From Cupriavidus neocaledonicus (GTDB taxonomy: Bacteria; Pseudomonadota; Gammaproteobacteria; Burkholderiales; Burkholderiaceae): DNA of 64,000 nucleotides. The stretch is from contig NZ_AQUR01000103.1 of the NCBI RefSeq assembly GCF_000372525.1, positions 62,001 through 126,000 of the forward strand. The letters run 5' to 3'. The notes under the pieces were generated by a model. The model worked only from the letters and a program-made list of their open reading frames with translations. It was not told the origin of the DNA and did no database searches. Below are positions 16,463-24,290 of this stretch, one piece after another; position 1 is the first letter of the stretch, and each line of letters starts with the position of its first letter. The position numbers were made by a program, and so were the translations under genes.

Positions 16463-17785
16463 ATGACCACGCAACCAGGCATGCGCTCGCGCCGCCACTA
16501 CATCACGGCGGGCCTCGCCAGCATGATGGGCACGACCATCGAATGGTATGACTTCTTCCTCTACGGCACCGCCGCGGCCCTGATCTTCAACAAGATTTTC
16601 TTTCCCGCGTTCGATCCTCTGACCGGGACCCTGGCGGCGTTCGCCACCTACTCGGTCGGCTTCTTCGCGCGCCCGCTGGGTGGGATCGTCTTCGGCCATT
16701 TCGGCGACCGGGTCGGACGCAAGTCCATGCTGCTGATCACGCTGTTCATGATGGGCATCCCGACCATCCTGATCGGCCTGATCCCGTCCTATGACAGCAT
16801 CGGCTACTGGGCCGCGGTTGCGCTCGTGCTGCTGCGCTTCCTGCAGGGCGTCGCGGTCGGGGGCGAGTGGGGCGGTGCGGTACTGATGGCCGTCGAGCAC
16901 GCACCCGAAGGCAAGAAGGGCTTCTTTGGCAGCCTGCCGCAGGCCGGAGTGGCACCGGGCCTGATCCTGTCCTCGCTGGCGATGGGGATGGTCGCGACCC
17001 TGCCGGAGCAGGACATGCTGACGTGGGGATGGCGCGTGCCGTTCCTGGCAAGCGTGGTGCTGCTGGCGGTAGGCTGGTTCATCCGGGCGAAGGTGAGCGA
17101 GTCCCCGGACTTCGAGCAGATGAAAAAGTCTGGCGACAAGGTCGAGATGCCGGCGCTGGTGGTGCTGCGCCGCTATCCGCGCCAGGTCCTGACCGTGGTC
17201 GGTGGTCGCCTGGCGGAAGTCACGTGGTTCTACACCGTGGTGACCTTTGCCCTGGCCTACGCCACGGGCACGCTCGGCATAGCCAAGACCGTGATGCTCG
17301 ATGCCACGGTCTGGGGCGCCGCGGTTGCGATGTTCACCATGCCGCTGTTCGGCATCCTGGGTGACCGCTTCAGCTTCAAGTGGGTATTCATGGCCGGTAC
17401 CGTGGGGATCCTGGTCTTTGCGCCGCAGTTCTTCGCGCTGCTGCAAACGCTCGATGCGGGCAACGTCACGATCGCCATGGCGATTGCGATCGGTCTCGTC
17501 TACGCCTGCCTGTACGGACCGGAAGGCAGCCTGTTCTCCGCCCAGTTTCCGCCCGAGGTGCGCTATAGCGGCATCTCGATCGCGGTGCAGGTGTCCGGTG
17601 CGATCGGCGGGGGACTGGCGCCCATCGTGGCCACGTCGCTATTGAATCATGGCGGCGGCGACCCCTCATACATCGTCTGGTACCTGGGTGCGCTCAGCGT
17701 GATCGCCTTTGCCAGTACGGCACTGATGCGCGATGTGAACAAGGCCGGGCACGCGGTCCCGCTGGCAAAGGGAGAGCGGGTATGA
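16463..17785 (+). CDS. MFS transporter, metabolite:H+ symporter (MHS) subfamily
   Basis: This 440-residue protein with about 12 predicted membrane helices belongs to the MHS branch of the major facilitator superfamily (ShiA, KgtP, ProP, CitA relatives). Visible signatures are MGTTIEWYDFFLYGTAAAL in helix 1 and RPLGGIVFGHFGDRVGRKS, the loop 2-3 motif. LQGVAVGGEWGGAVLMAVEHAPEGKKGFFGS and YGPEGSLFSAQFPPEVRYSGIS are also present. Members import organic acids with protons. A GGAGA site precedes the ATG. Its stop overlaps the start of the isomerase gene (ATGA). It most likely imports the acid handled by the aldolase and isomerase on either side. Confidence 0.9.
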   Translation: MTTQPGMRSRRHYITAGLASMMGTTIEWYDFFLYGTAAALIFNKIFFPAFDPLTGTLAAFATYSVGFFARPLGGIVFGHFGDRVGRKSMLLITLFMMGIPTILIGLIPSYDSIGYWAAVALVLLRFLQGVAVGGEWGGAVLMAVEHAPEGKKGFFGSLPQAGVAPGLILSSLAMGMVATLPEQDMLTWGWRVPFLASVVLLAVGWFIRAKVSESPDFEQMKKSGDKVEMPALVVLRRYPRQVLTVVGGRLAEVTWFYTVVTFALAYATGTLGIAKTVMLDATVWGAAVAMFTMPLFGILGDRFSFKWVFMAGTVGILVFAPQFFALLQTLDAGNVTIAMAIAIGLVYACLYGPEGSLFSAQFPPEVRYSGISIAVQVSGAIGGGLAPIVATSLLNHGGGDPSYIVWYLGALSVIAFASTALMRDVNKAGHAVPLAKGERV

Positions 17786-18405
17786 ACGCCGGTGCGCATA
17801 TCGACTACTACTTCTGGCTCAATTCCGACTGGGCGTACCTGGGCGCCGACAGGCTCGATGCGCTGGCGCGCCGCACGGGGGTGGAAATTCGGCACAAGCC
17901 GGTCGATCTTCCCGAGGTGTATGCGCGGACGGGCGGCGTGCTGCTGGGGCAGCGTTCACCGGAGCGACAGCGCTATCGGATCGTCGAGCTGGAGCGATGG
18001 TGCCGGAAGCTGGGGATCTACGTGAACCCCACGCCCAAATACATGTGTCCGGACGCGGAACTCGCCTCTCGTATCGTGATCGCCGCCGATGATCTGGGCT
18101 TGCCCGTGCTTCCGTTGTACAAGGCAATTCTCCGCGCCGAATGGTGCGAGGACCTGGACATCTCGGCCGAGCCGACCCTGCAAGCCATTCTCGAACGCCT
18201 CGGCCTGCACGGCAGCGGCGTGATGGAACTGGCGCGCGCCAGCGAAGCGGGGATGCGGTACCGGCGCTACACCGATGAGGCCGTCGGCGCCGGCGTGTTC
18301 GGATCGCCCGCCTATGTGTTCGAAGGCGAATTGTTCTGGGGCCAGGACCGGCTCGACATGCTCGAGGACGCGGTCCGGGCGCGAAACCGCGCCCGGACCG
18401 GATAG
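17782..18405 (+). CDS. 2-hydroxychromene-2-carboxylate isomerase-like (kappa-GST/DsbA fold) protein
   Basis: This 207-residue member of the DsbA-like/kappa glutathione transferase fold opens with IDYYFWLNSDWAYLGADRL, where a Ser-containing active-site loop replaces the CxxC of DsbA. It ends with GVFGSPAYVFEGELFWGQDRLDMLE, the diagnostic HCCA isomerase C-terminus containing the cis-Pro GSP. HCCA isomerases use glutathione in naphthalene and related aromatic pathways, but many homologues act in unknown routes. It is translationally coupled to the MHS transporter gene. An exact 13-base-pair hairpin is embedded in its last ten codons, facing the convergent gene at 18431. Confidence 0.83.
   Translation: MNAGAHIDYYFWLNSDWAYLGADRLDALARRTGVEIRHKPVDLPEVYARTGGVLLGQRSPERQRYRIVELERWCRKLGIYVNPTPKYMCPDAELASRIVIAADDLGLPVLPLYKAILRAEWCEDLDISAEPTLQAILERLGLHGSGVMELARASEAGMRYRRYTDEAVGAGVFGSPAYVFEGELFWGQDRLDMLEDAVRARNRARTG
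18371..18400. terminator. Long perfect hairpin at a convergent gene junction
   Basis: A 13-base-pair perfect stem (CGGTCCGGGCGCG pairing with its complement) closes on an AAAC loop just before the stop codon at 18403. It lies at the junction of converging genes and could act on both transcripts. No T-run follows, so Rho-independent release is uncertain. Protection of 3' ends is an alternative. Confidence 0.45.
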
Positions 18406-18430
18406 CGGCGGCACGCGCCCGCTCGATCCT

Positions 18431-19429
18431 TCACGAGTTCCACGGCCCGGCGACACGCAGCACCAGTTTGCTCGCCGCCTGGCCCGACCGTACCAGCTCG
18501 AGCGCCTGCCCGGCCTGCTCCAGCGGCAGGCATTCGATGCGCGGTGGCCGCAAACGCCCGTCGTTCATCAGCGCGGCGATCTCGCCCAGGCGCGCGCCGC
18601 TTGGCATCTTGCTGAACGCGACGGCGGTGCGCACGCCGCGCCGCGCGGCCTTGGCGGGATCGGAGCCGTGGTCGCCGCTGACCAGCGTCAGGATGGCGAC
18701 GAGGATGCCGCCGGGCCTGAGCAGGTCCAGCCCCATCGGCAGGGTGCCGCATCCCACCGCGTCGAGCACCAGGTCGACGCCGGCCGGCGCCCAGGCCCGC
18801 ACGGCGGCACCGATATCGCTTGCCCGGTAATCGATGGCCAGGTCGCAGCCAAGCTCCAGCAGCGCGTCGCGGCGGGGCGCGCTGCAGGTGGCAGCGACGG
18901 TGGCGCCGGCGGCCCTGGCCAGCTGCACGGCGAACGTGCCGACCGCGCCCGCGCCGCCGTGCACCAGCACGGTCTGGCCCGGGCGCAGTCCGCCATCGTC
19001 GAACAGCCCGGTCCAGGCGGCCAGCGCCGGGGTCGGCACCGCCGCGGCTTCGGCGAATCCGACGTTGTCCGGAATCGGCACCACGCAATCCTGGCCGACG
19101 GCTACGTATTCCGCATACGATCCCCATTGGCCGGCGCCGACCCCGGTTTGCGCGAACACCCGCTGTCCACGCACGAAGCCCGTGACGCCGGCGCCGACCG
19201 CGGCCACCACGCCGCTGGCATCAAAGCCGAGCACGAAGGGAAAGCCGGCCTGCATGAAGTCGCTCAGATAACCCTCGCGGCATTTCCAGTCGGCGGGATT
19301 CACGCCGGCGCAGGCGACGCGGATCAGCACTTCGCCGGCAGCCGGCTCCGGCCTTGCGACCTGGCCGAGCCGGATGACCTCGGGGCCGCCGTGACGGTCG
19401 ATCAAAACCGCGCGCATCATTTCTTGCAT
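18431..19429 (-). CDS. Zinc-independent quinone oxidoreductase-type medium-chain dehydrogenase
   Basis: This 332-residue MDR protein is of the NADPH:quinone reductase (QOR) type. It carries the N-terminal GVNPADWKCREG motif typical of QOR, FVLGFDASGVVAAVGAGV, and the nucleotide-binding VHGGAGAVGTFAVQLA (AxxGxxG-like) near residue 157. The zinc-ligand cysteines of alcohol dehydrogenases are absent. It reduces quinones or enones with NADPH (family knowledge). It is the last gene of a minus-strand run with an SDR and two ferredoxin-fold proteins, five bases after the SDR stop. Met5 (19417) is a possible alternative start. Confidence 0.83.
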   Translation of the reverse strand: MQEMMRAVLIDRHGGPEVIRLGQVARPEPAAGEVLIRVACAGVNPADWKCREGYLSDFMQAGFPFVLGFDASGVVAAVGAGVTGFVRGQRVFAQTGVGAGQWGSYAEYVAVGQDCVVPIPDNVGFAEAAAVPTPALAAWTGLFDDGGLRPGQTVLVHGGAGAVGTFAVQLARAAGATVAATCSAPRRDALLELGCDLAIDYRASDIGAAVRAWAPAGVDLVLDAVGCGTLPMGLDLLRPGGILVAILTLVSGDHGSDPAKAARRGVRTAVAFSKMPSGARLGEIAALMNDGRLRPPRIECLPLEQAGQALELVRSGQAASKLVLRVAGPWNS

Positions 19430-19434
19430 GAGGC

Positions 19435-20313
19435 TTACCTCGCCGACGGTTCGGGCTGGCCCAGCGCCGGATGCGCCCAGGCCGGGATGGCGGGCGGCGG
19501 CAGCATGCCCTTGCCGTCGAGCGCGCGGACCTGCAGTCCGTGCGCAAGCGGGAAGTGCAGGCTATGGGCGATCTGGCCGGTGTGCAGTCGTGCCGGCACG
19601 CTGCACAGCGTCAGCGCGGTTTCCACCAGGTATTCCACGGGCTCGGTGGGATAGCCGTCGGGAATATAGCGCTCGCTGCCCGGCGTGAGGACCGCGGTGC
19701 TCGGCGCCACGGAGTTGACGGCGATGCCATCGGCCTCCAGTTCCGCGGCCAGGCCTTCGGTGAACCGGTTGATGGCCGCCTTGACGGCAGCGTAGGCGGT
19801 GACGCCGCCGGTGCGGTCAAAGTCCTGGTAGGGTCGCGCCGGCGACAGCGCGGTGACCGAGCCCAGGTTCAGGATCCAGCCCGCGCCGCGCGCTCGCATC
19901 AGCGGTATCGCGGCGCGGCTCAGCACGAACGGAATGCGCAGGTAGTGATCCACGGTCCGGTCGAAGGTGTCCAGCGGCATCGCGTCGATGGCGCTGTATT
20001 CCGCCAGGCCGGCATTGTTGACCAGGATGTCGAGCCCACCAGCGGCCTCGGCGGCCCGCAACACAAGATGGTCGCGCTGCGCGGGATCCTCCAGATCCGC
20101 CGCCAGCGCCATGGCGCGGCCGCCTTGCTGCGTGATCAGCGCCACGGTCTCGGCCAACGTGCCAGGATCGTCCCCGGAGTTGCCGATGCGCCGTGCGCTG
20201 GCCACCACCAGCGCGCCTTCCGCCGCGAAGCGCTGCGCGATGGCACGGCCGATGCCGCGGCTGGCGCCGGTCACCAGTGCGATCTTTCCTGCCAGTGTTC
20301 CGTGTGCGGTCAT
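19435..20313 (-). CDS. Short-chain dehydrogenase/reductase
   Basis: This 292-residue classical SDR has the cofactor motif TGASRGIGRA at about residues 16-25, NNAGLAEYS, the catalytic Ser in LNLGSVTALSP, and Tyr/Lys in TAYAAVKAAINRF. The C-terminal tail is extended by about 40 residues. An insertion containing the Pro/Arg-rich PARPYQDFDRTG lies between the catalytic Ser and Tyr. Its start overlaps the stop of the upstream Dabb-like gene by four bases. NAD(P)-dependent oxidation of a secondary alcohol or reduction of a ketone is the expected activity; the substrate is unknown. Confidence 0.87.
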   Translation of the reverse strand: MTAHGTLAGKIALVTGASRGIGRAIAQRFAAEGALVVASARRIGNSGDDPGTLAETVALITQQGGRAMALAADLEDPAQRDHLVLRAAEAAGGLDILVNNAGLAEYSAIDAMPLDTFDRTVDHYLRIPFVLSRAAIPLMRARGAGWILNLGSVTALSPARPYQDFDRTGGVTAYAAVKAAINRFTEGLAAELEADGIAVNSVAPSTAVLTPGSERYIPDGYPTEPVEYLVETALTLCSVPARLHTGQIAHSLHFPLAHGLQVRALDGKGMLPPPAIPAWAHPALGQPEPSAR

Positions 20314-20969
20314 GATGCGCTTTCCTCCTTATGGTTGTGGCTGGCAATCAGGCTGGTCGCGAGCGGGCAGAAGGCATGGCATATCGCCTCGACCGTCCAT
20401 TCCGGAAACTCCGGGTCGAACCAGCGGTCGACCCGTCCCCAATGGAACGGGTGCATCAGGTATTCGCCCAGCAGGTCGTCCGCGCTGGCGAACTCCTGCT
20501 GCCAGACATGGGTCCATGTGCCCGGCCACAGCACGCGGGCCAGCCGCCAGTTGCGGATGGCGGGCATGTACGCCGGCATCCGCAGCAGATCCTGCTCCAG
20601 CGCGTGGACCTGCCACGGCGGCGCGTCAGGGCGGACCCGGAACATCAGCGTACGCCAGGTGCCGTCACGCAGTTGCGGCGCGCGCATGCCGTCCGCGATC
20701 GCGCGATAGGCGACGTGATCGACCGTTGCGATGCCGTCAAGCGCCGCGGCGAGGCCGGCGGCATTAGCCTGCGCGCCTGGCGAGTAGGGCTTGAATTGCA
20801 GATCGAGCGTGTAGTCGCCGGCGCCCCAGCTTCCCGTCAGGTTGCGGCCGAGCGCCACCCGGTGCAGGCCGGGCAGCCTTTCAACGCGGTCGAGCAGGGC
20901 TGGCACCGGGTCGGGCATTCCATCGCAAATGGCGGCGTGCAGGCGCAGTTGCGCAGTCTCAAGGCGCAT
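20310..20969 (-). CDS. Double ferredoxin-fold (Dabb-like) protein
   Basis: The 219 residues appear to contain two dimeric alpha/beta-barrel-like units. The second is clearer: WRLARVLWPGTWTHVWQQEF, then ADDLLGEYLMHPFHWGRVDRWFDPEFPEWTV. It has the Dabb pattern of a strand, an E-x-Y-x-x-HP helix motif and a final strand. The first half has a corresponding strand-helix pattern (LPGLHRVALGRNL, YTLDLQFK) but is diverged. Such proteins are stress-linked or are cyclases/decarboxylases in polyketide and aromatic pathways (known). It sits between a NIPSNAP-like gene and an SDR gene, overlapping both, so it is probably an enzyme in the same pathway. Confidence 0.6.
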   Translation of the reverse strand: MRLETAQLRLHAAICDGMPDPVPALLDRVERLPGLHRVALGRNLTGSWGAGDYTLDLQFKPYSPGAQANAAGLAAALDGIATVDHVAYRAIADGMRAPQLRDGTWRTLMFRVRPDAPPWQVHALEQDLLRMPAYMPAIRNWRLARVLWPGTWTHVWQQEFASADDLLGEYLMHPFHWGRVDRWFDPEFPEWTVEAICHAFCPLATSLIASHNHKEESAS

Positions 20970-21303
20970 CGCAATGCTCCTTCGGCCGCGGCAGCACGGG
21001 TGTCGCGGCGGCCATCACATGGCGCCGGCGGGATTCGCACAGGGAGCCGACCGTCGACCAGAAAGCGAGGGCGGGGCCATCAATGCCGGCGCGCATGGCG
21101 TAATAGGCTGGCGCATCCGGCACTTGCCACAGCAGCCACAACGTATTGGGCGCATCTGGCAGCGCCACGGGTGGCGACACCCAGCGATGCAGCAGCATCA
21201 GGCCCCTGGCAGCGCTGCCGGGCAGGTAGCGGGATTCCAGCAGGTCAAGCACCGCGGGTAGCTGGCCTGGCGCGAGCACGATTTCATCGAGTACGTGGAT
21301 CAT
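20959..21303 (-). CDS. NIPSNAP-like ferredoxin-fold protein
   Basis: The protein has 114 residues. The start at ATG 21303 (MIHVLDEIVLAPG) is chosen because the frame upstream has no conserved character. A first strand IHVLDEIVL, helix LPAVLDLLESRYLPG, strand LMLLHRWVSP, and tryptophan-rich strand TLWLLWQVPD followed by a helix with YYAMRA fit the NIPSNAP/EthD-like ferredoxin fold. The function is unknown. It is the first gene of the minus-strand operon and overlaps the Dabb-like gene by 11 bases. It diverges from the AraC gene at 21461 across 157 bases. Confidence 0.6.
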   Translation of the reverse strand: MIHVLDEIVLAPGQLPAVLDLLESRYLPGSAARGLMLLHRWVSPPVALPDAPNTLWLLWQVPDAPAYYAMRAGIDGPALAFWSTVGSLCESRRRHVMAAATPVLPRPKEHCDAP

Positions 21304-21460
21304 GGCTGTGTGGGTTCTTTCATGGGTTGTCCCGTATAGGCATGGCGTTGCGCGCATGGCAACCTCCATGGCCGCCGGGACGATTATGGAAGGCCCGTTG
21401 GCGACCCACCCCTACCCGGACGATCAATCACCGCTACCGAAGCAATCACGACCAGCGCCC

Positions 21461-22474
21461 ATGAATGCCCACATCCCGGGGAATCCCGTCCCTGTTCCGC
21501 ACGGCATGGTGCAGCGCTTGCTGGACGAGCTGAAACGGCAGGGCGTCGAGGTGCCGGATGCCGGCACCGAACCGCCGCGGCCCGCACAGTTCACCGCGCT
21601 CTATCGCGCCGCAATCGAGCGGCTGGAAGCGCTGGTCGCCAAAGGCGACGGCCACCCGCCCATGTGCAAGCAGGAAGTGGATCTGCTGTGCCGCTGCGTG
21701 TTGAGTTGCCAGACGCTGCGCGAGGCGATCCACTCCGCGGCGGATTTCTGCGCGATGCTGTATCCGCGCGCGGGCGCTCTCAGCCTGGATGAGCGCGCGG
21801 GCCAGGCGGTGTTTCAGATGGATTCGCTGCGGCGGGTGAAATCGTCGGCCGCCTGCCTGGTGGACCTGACGGGACTCTTCTTTTATCTGCTGCTGTTCGG
21901 CTGGCTGGTGGGGCAGCCGATACGACCGGCCCGGGTCAGCCTGGCGCATCCGCGGCGCGACGACGCCTTGCCGTTCCTCGGCCTGTTCCATGCGCCGGTG
22001 ACGTCCGGCAACCCGGCCTACGGCTTCGAATTCGACGCGGCCTTGCTCGACCGGCCGGTGGTGCGGCAGGCTGCGGAGCTCGAGGCTTTCCTGAAGGATC
22101 TGCCTTACCGGCTGGTCGGCGCGCCGGTCGAGGTGGTGTCGCTGAGCCAGCAAGTGCGCGGCACGCTGCACGCGGCGCTGGTGCATGGCGCCCGGCTGCC
22201 GACGCTGGCCGAGCTGGCAGTCCGCTTCGATGTCAGCGAACCGACGCTGCGCCGCCGGCTCGCCGCGGACGGCAGCAGCTACCGGCAATTGCGCGAGCGC
22301 AGCTTGCAGGAATACGCCGAGCAATGCTTGCGCACCACCCGCTGGAGCGTGGCCAGGATCGCCGAGCAGCTTGGCTTTGCCAGCGAGGAAGCCTTTCGCC
22401 GTGCCTTCCAGCGCTGGACCGGGCATGCGCCAACGCAGTTCAGGCGCGCCAGCCAGGGCAAGGCCACAGGGTAA
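21461..22474 (+). CDS. AraC-family regulator with OruR/ArgR-type N-terminal domain
   Basis: The protein is 337 residues from ATG 21461. The N-terminal ~200 residues follow the 'arabinose-binding domain' type of AraC regulators related to OruR and to HTH-type virulence/detox regulators (CRCVLSCQTLREAIHSAADFCAML, LSLDERAGQAVFQMDS). The C-terminal helices are TLAELAVRFDVSEPTLRRRLAADGSSYRQLRERSLQEYAEQ and WSVARIAEQLGFASEEAFRRAFQRWTGHAPTQFR. It sits between the divergent NIPSNAP/Dabb/SDR/QOR operon and the same-strand molybdoenzyme genes (176 bases downstream), and it could control both. Confidence 0.85.
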   Translation: MNAHIPGNPVPVPHGMVQRLLDELKRQGVEVPDAGTEPPRPAQFTALYRAAIERLEALVAKGDGHPPMCKQEVDLLCRCVLSCQTLREAIHSAADFCAMLYPRAGALSLDERAGQAVFQMDSLRRVKSSAACLVDLTGLFFYLLLFGWLVGQPIRPARVSLAHPRRDDALPFLGLFHAPVTSGNPAYGFEFDAALLDRPVVRQAAELEAFLKDLPYRLVGAPVEVVSLSQQVRGTLHAALVHGARLPTLAELAVRFDVSEPTLRRRLAADGSSYRQLRERSLQEYAEQCLRTTRWSVARIAEQLGFASEEAFRRAFQRWTGHAPTQFRRASQGKATG

Positions 22475-22650
22475 GCCGGCGGCACTGCGGTAATTCGTGC
22501 AAGGCGCCGGCGGCAATATGTGCAAAGCCGGCCGGCACGGCGGCACGCGCCGCTCGCCGGAGGCAACGTGATGAAGCCGGCGAAGCCGATGGCATGACGC
22601 TTGCAGCCTTCGTTCCATTCCCCCAGGAACGTAACCCAGCGGAGGCGCCC

Positions 22651-23193
22651 ATGGCACTGGAAGACCCGCTTGCCCCCCCGGCATCCCAGGCCGGCGCAGT
22701 GCAACAGATCCCCACCACGCTGCACATCAACGGCATCACCCACGAGTTGCTGCTGGCCCCCTGGGTGATCCTGCTGGACCTGCTGCGCGAGCAACTGCAG
22801 CTCACCGGCACCAAGAAGGGCTGCGACCACGGCCAATGCGGCGCCTGCACCGTGCTGGTCGGCGGCAGGCGCATCAAGTCCTGCCTGTGCCTGGCGGTAT
22901 CCTACGACGGCGCCGACATCACCACCGTGGAGGGTCTGGCCGATCGCGACACGGGCGCGCTGCATCCGTTGCAGCAGGCCTTTATCGACCACGACGCGTT
23001 CCAGTGCGGCTATTGCACGCCCGGGCAGCTGTGCTCCGCCCTGGGCCTGCTGAACGAGCATCCGCCGGCGAGCCGGCAGGAGATCCGCGAGCGCATGAGC
23101 GGCAACCTGTGCCGCTGCGGCGCGTATGCGCAGATCGTCGAGGCGATCGCCGAAGTCGCCGGGCTGGCGGGCGCCGACCAGGAGCCGTCATGA
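22651..23193 (+). CDS. Molybdenum hydroxylase 2Fe-2S subunit (cluster 1)
   Basis: This 180-residue iron-sulfur subunit belongs to the xanthine dehydrogenase/aldehyde oxidase family. The plant-type cluster is held by GCDHGQCGACTVLVGG and the Cys of RIKSCLC. The second, helical-domain cluster is held by CGYCTPGQ and NLCRCGAY. It passes electrons from the Mo site to FAD. The start at 22651 is set by GGAG at 22641-22644; no Tat signal is present, so a cytoplasmic enzyme is expected. The next gene overlaps by four bases. Confidence 0.93.
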   Translation: MALEDPLAPPASQAGAVQQIPTTLHINGITHELLLAPWVILLDLLREQLQLTGTKKGCDHGQCGACTVLVGGRRIKSCLCLAVSYDGADITTVEGLADRDTGALHPLQQAFIDHDAFQCGYCTPGQLCSALGLLNEHPPASRQEIRERMSGNLCRCGAYAQIVEAIAEVAGLAGADQEPS

Positions 23194-24290
23194 ACCCGTT
23201 CCGCTATGAGCGCGCGGCCACGGTGGAAGCGGCGCTGCAGTCGATCGCCGCGGCGCAGCGGGACGCCGGCGTGCAAAGCCTTGGCGACGACCACGCGCCG
23301 CACTTCCTGGCTTCCGGCACCAACCTGATCGACCTGGTGAAGGGCGGCTTGATGCATCCGGCCGCGCTGGTCGATGTCAGGCAGCTGCCGCTGCGCATGA
23401 TCGAGGCCACCGCGGAAGGCGGGCTCAGGCTCGGTGCGCTGGCCAGCAACGCCGATACCGCGCAGCACCCGCTGGTGCGCGGGCAGTATCCGCTGCTGCG
23501 CGCCGCGATCCTGGCCGGGGCCTCGGCGCAGATCCGCAACATGGCGAGCAACGGCGGCAACCTGCTGCAGCGCACGCGCTGCTACTACTTCTACGATCCG
23601 GGCGTGCCGTGCAACAAGCGCGAGCCTGGGAGCGGCTGCCCGGCGGCGACCGGTCTGGCGCGCCAGCATGCCATCCTCGGCGCGAGCGAGCATTGCGTCG
23701 CCACCCATCCCTCCGACATGTGCGTGGCACTGGCGGCGCTGGGCGCGGTGGTGCACGTGGCATCGGCGAGCGGCCGCCGCGAGATTCCGTTTCATGAATT
23801 CCATCGGCTGCCGGAGGATCGCCCGCACATCGACACCACGCTGCGCCCTGACGAACTGATCACCCACATCGTGCTGCCGCCCGCCGCCGGGTTCGCGCGC
23901 CATGCCTGTTACCTGAAGATCCGCGAGCGCGCGTCGTTTGCGTTCGCGCTGGTGTCGGTGGCTGCCGCGCTGGACCTCGCCGACGATGGCACCGTGCGCG
24001 CGGCGCGGCTGGCGCTGGGCGGGGTGGCCCACAAGCCGTGGCGCGATCCCGAGGCGGAGGCGCACCTGCAGGGCCGGCCCGCCACCGCCGAGCACTTTGC
24101 CGCCGCGGCCCGCTTCCTGCTGCGCGATGCGCGCGCCTGGGGCGGCCCGGCCGTGCCCGAGAGCCTGCCGGGCAACAGCTTCAAGATTGCGCTGGCCGAG
24201 CGCGCCATCGTGCGCGCGCTGGAAATGGCAGTGGCCGGCGTGCTGAGCAATACCGGCGAAGACGCCTTCAGCGAGGAGGACCAGCCATGA
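23190..24290 (+). CDS. Molybdenum hydroxylase FAD subunit with extra Fe-S motif (cluster 1)
   Basis: This 366-residue FAD-binding subunit carries FLASGTNLIDLVKGG (FAD pyrophosphate loop) and ASNGGNLLQRTRC. The stretch QRTRC-YYFYD, CNKREPGSGC has the cysteines that in E. coli PaoB bind an extra [4Fe-4S] cluster, which plain xanthine dehydrogenases lack. This places the enzyme with the PaoABC-type aldehyde oxidoreductases. Four-base overlaps with both neighbours show a tightly coupled three-gene operon in the order Fe-S, FAD, Mo. Confidence 0.92.
   Translation: MNPFRYERAATVEAALQSIAAAQRDAGVQSLGDDHAPHFLASGTNLIDLVKGGLMHPAALVDVRQLPLRMIEATAEGGLRLGALASNADTAQHPLVRGQYPLLRAAILAGASAQIRNMASNGGNLLQRTRCYYFYDPGVPCNKREPGSGCPAATGLARQHAILGASEHCVATHPSDMCVALAALGAVVHVASASGRREIPFHEFHRLPEDRPHIDTTLRPDELITHIVLPPAAGFARHACYLKIRERASFAFALVSVAAALDLADDGTVRAARLALGGVAHKPWRDPEAEAHLQGRPATAEHFAAAARFLLRDARAWGGPAVPESLPGNSFKIALAERAIVRALEMAVAGVLSNTGEDAFSEEDQP

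Noticed and set aside
15581..17446. Long minus-strand open frame opposite the aldolase and MHS genes
   Set aside because: Low-complexity, polar, without motifs. The plus strand encodes a clear aldolase and 12-helix transporter.
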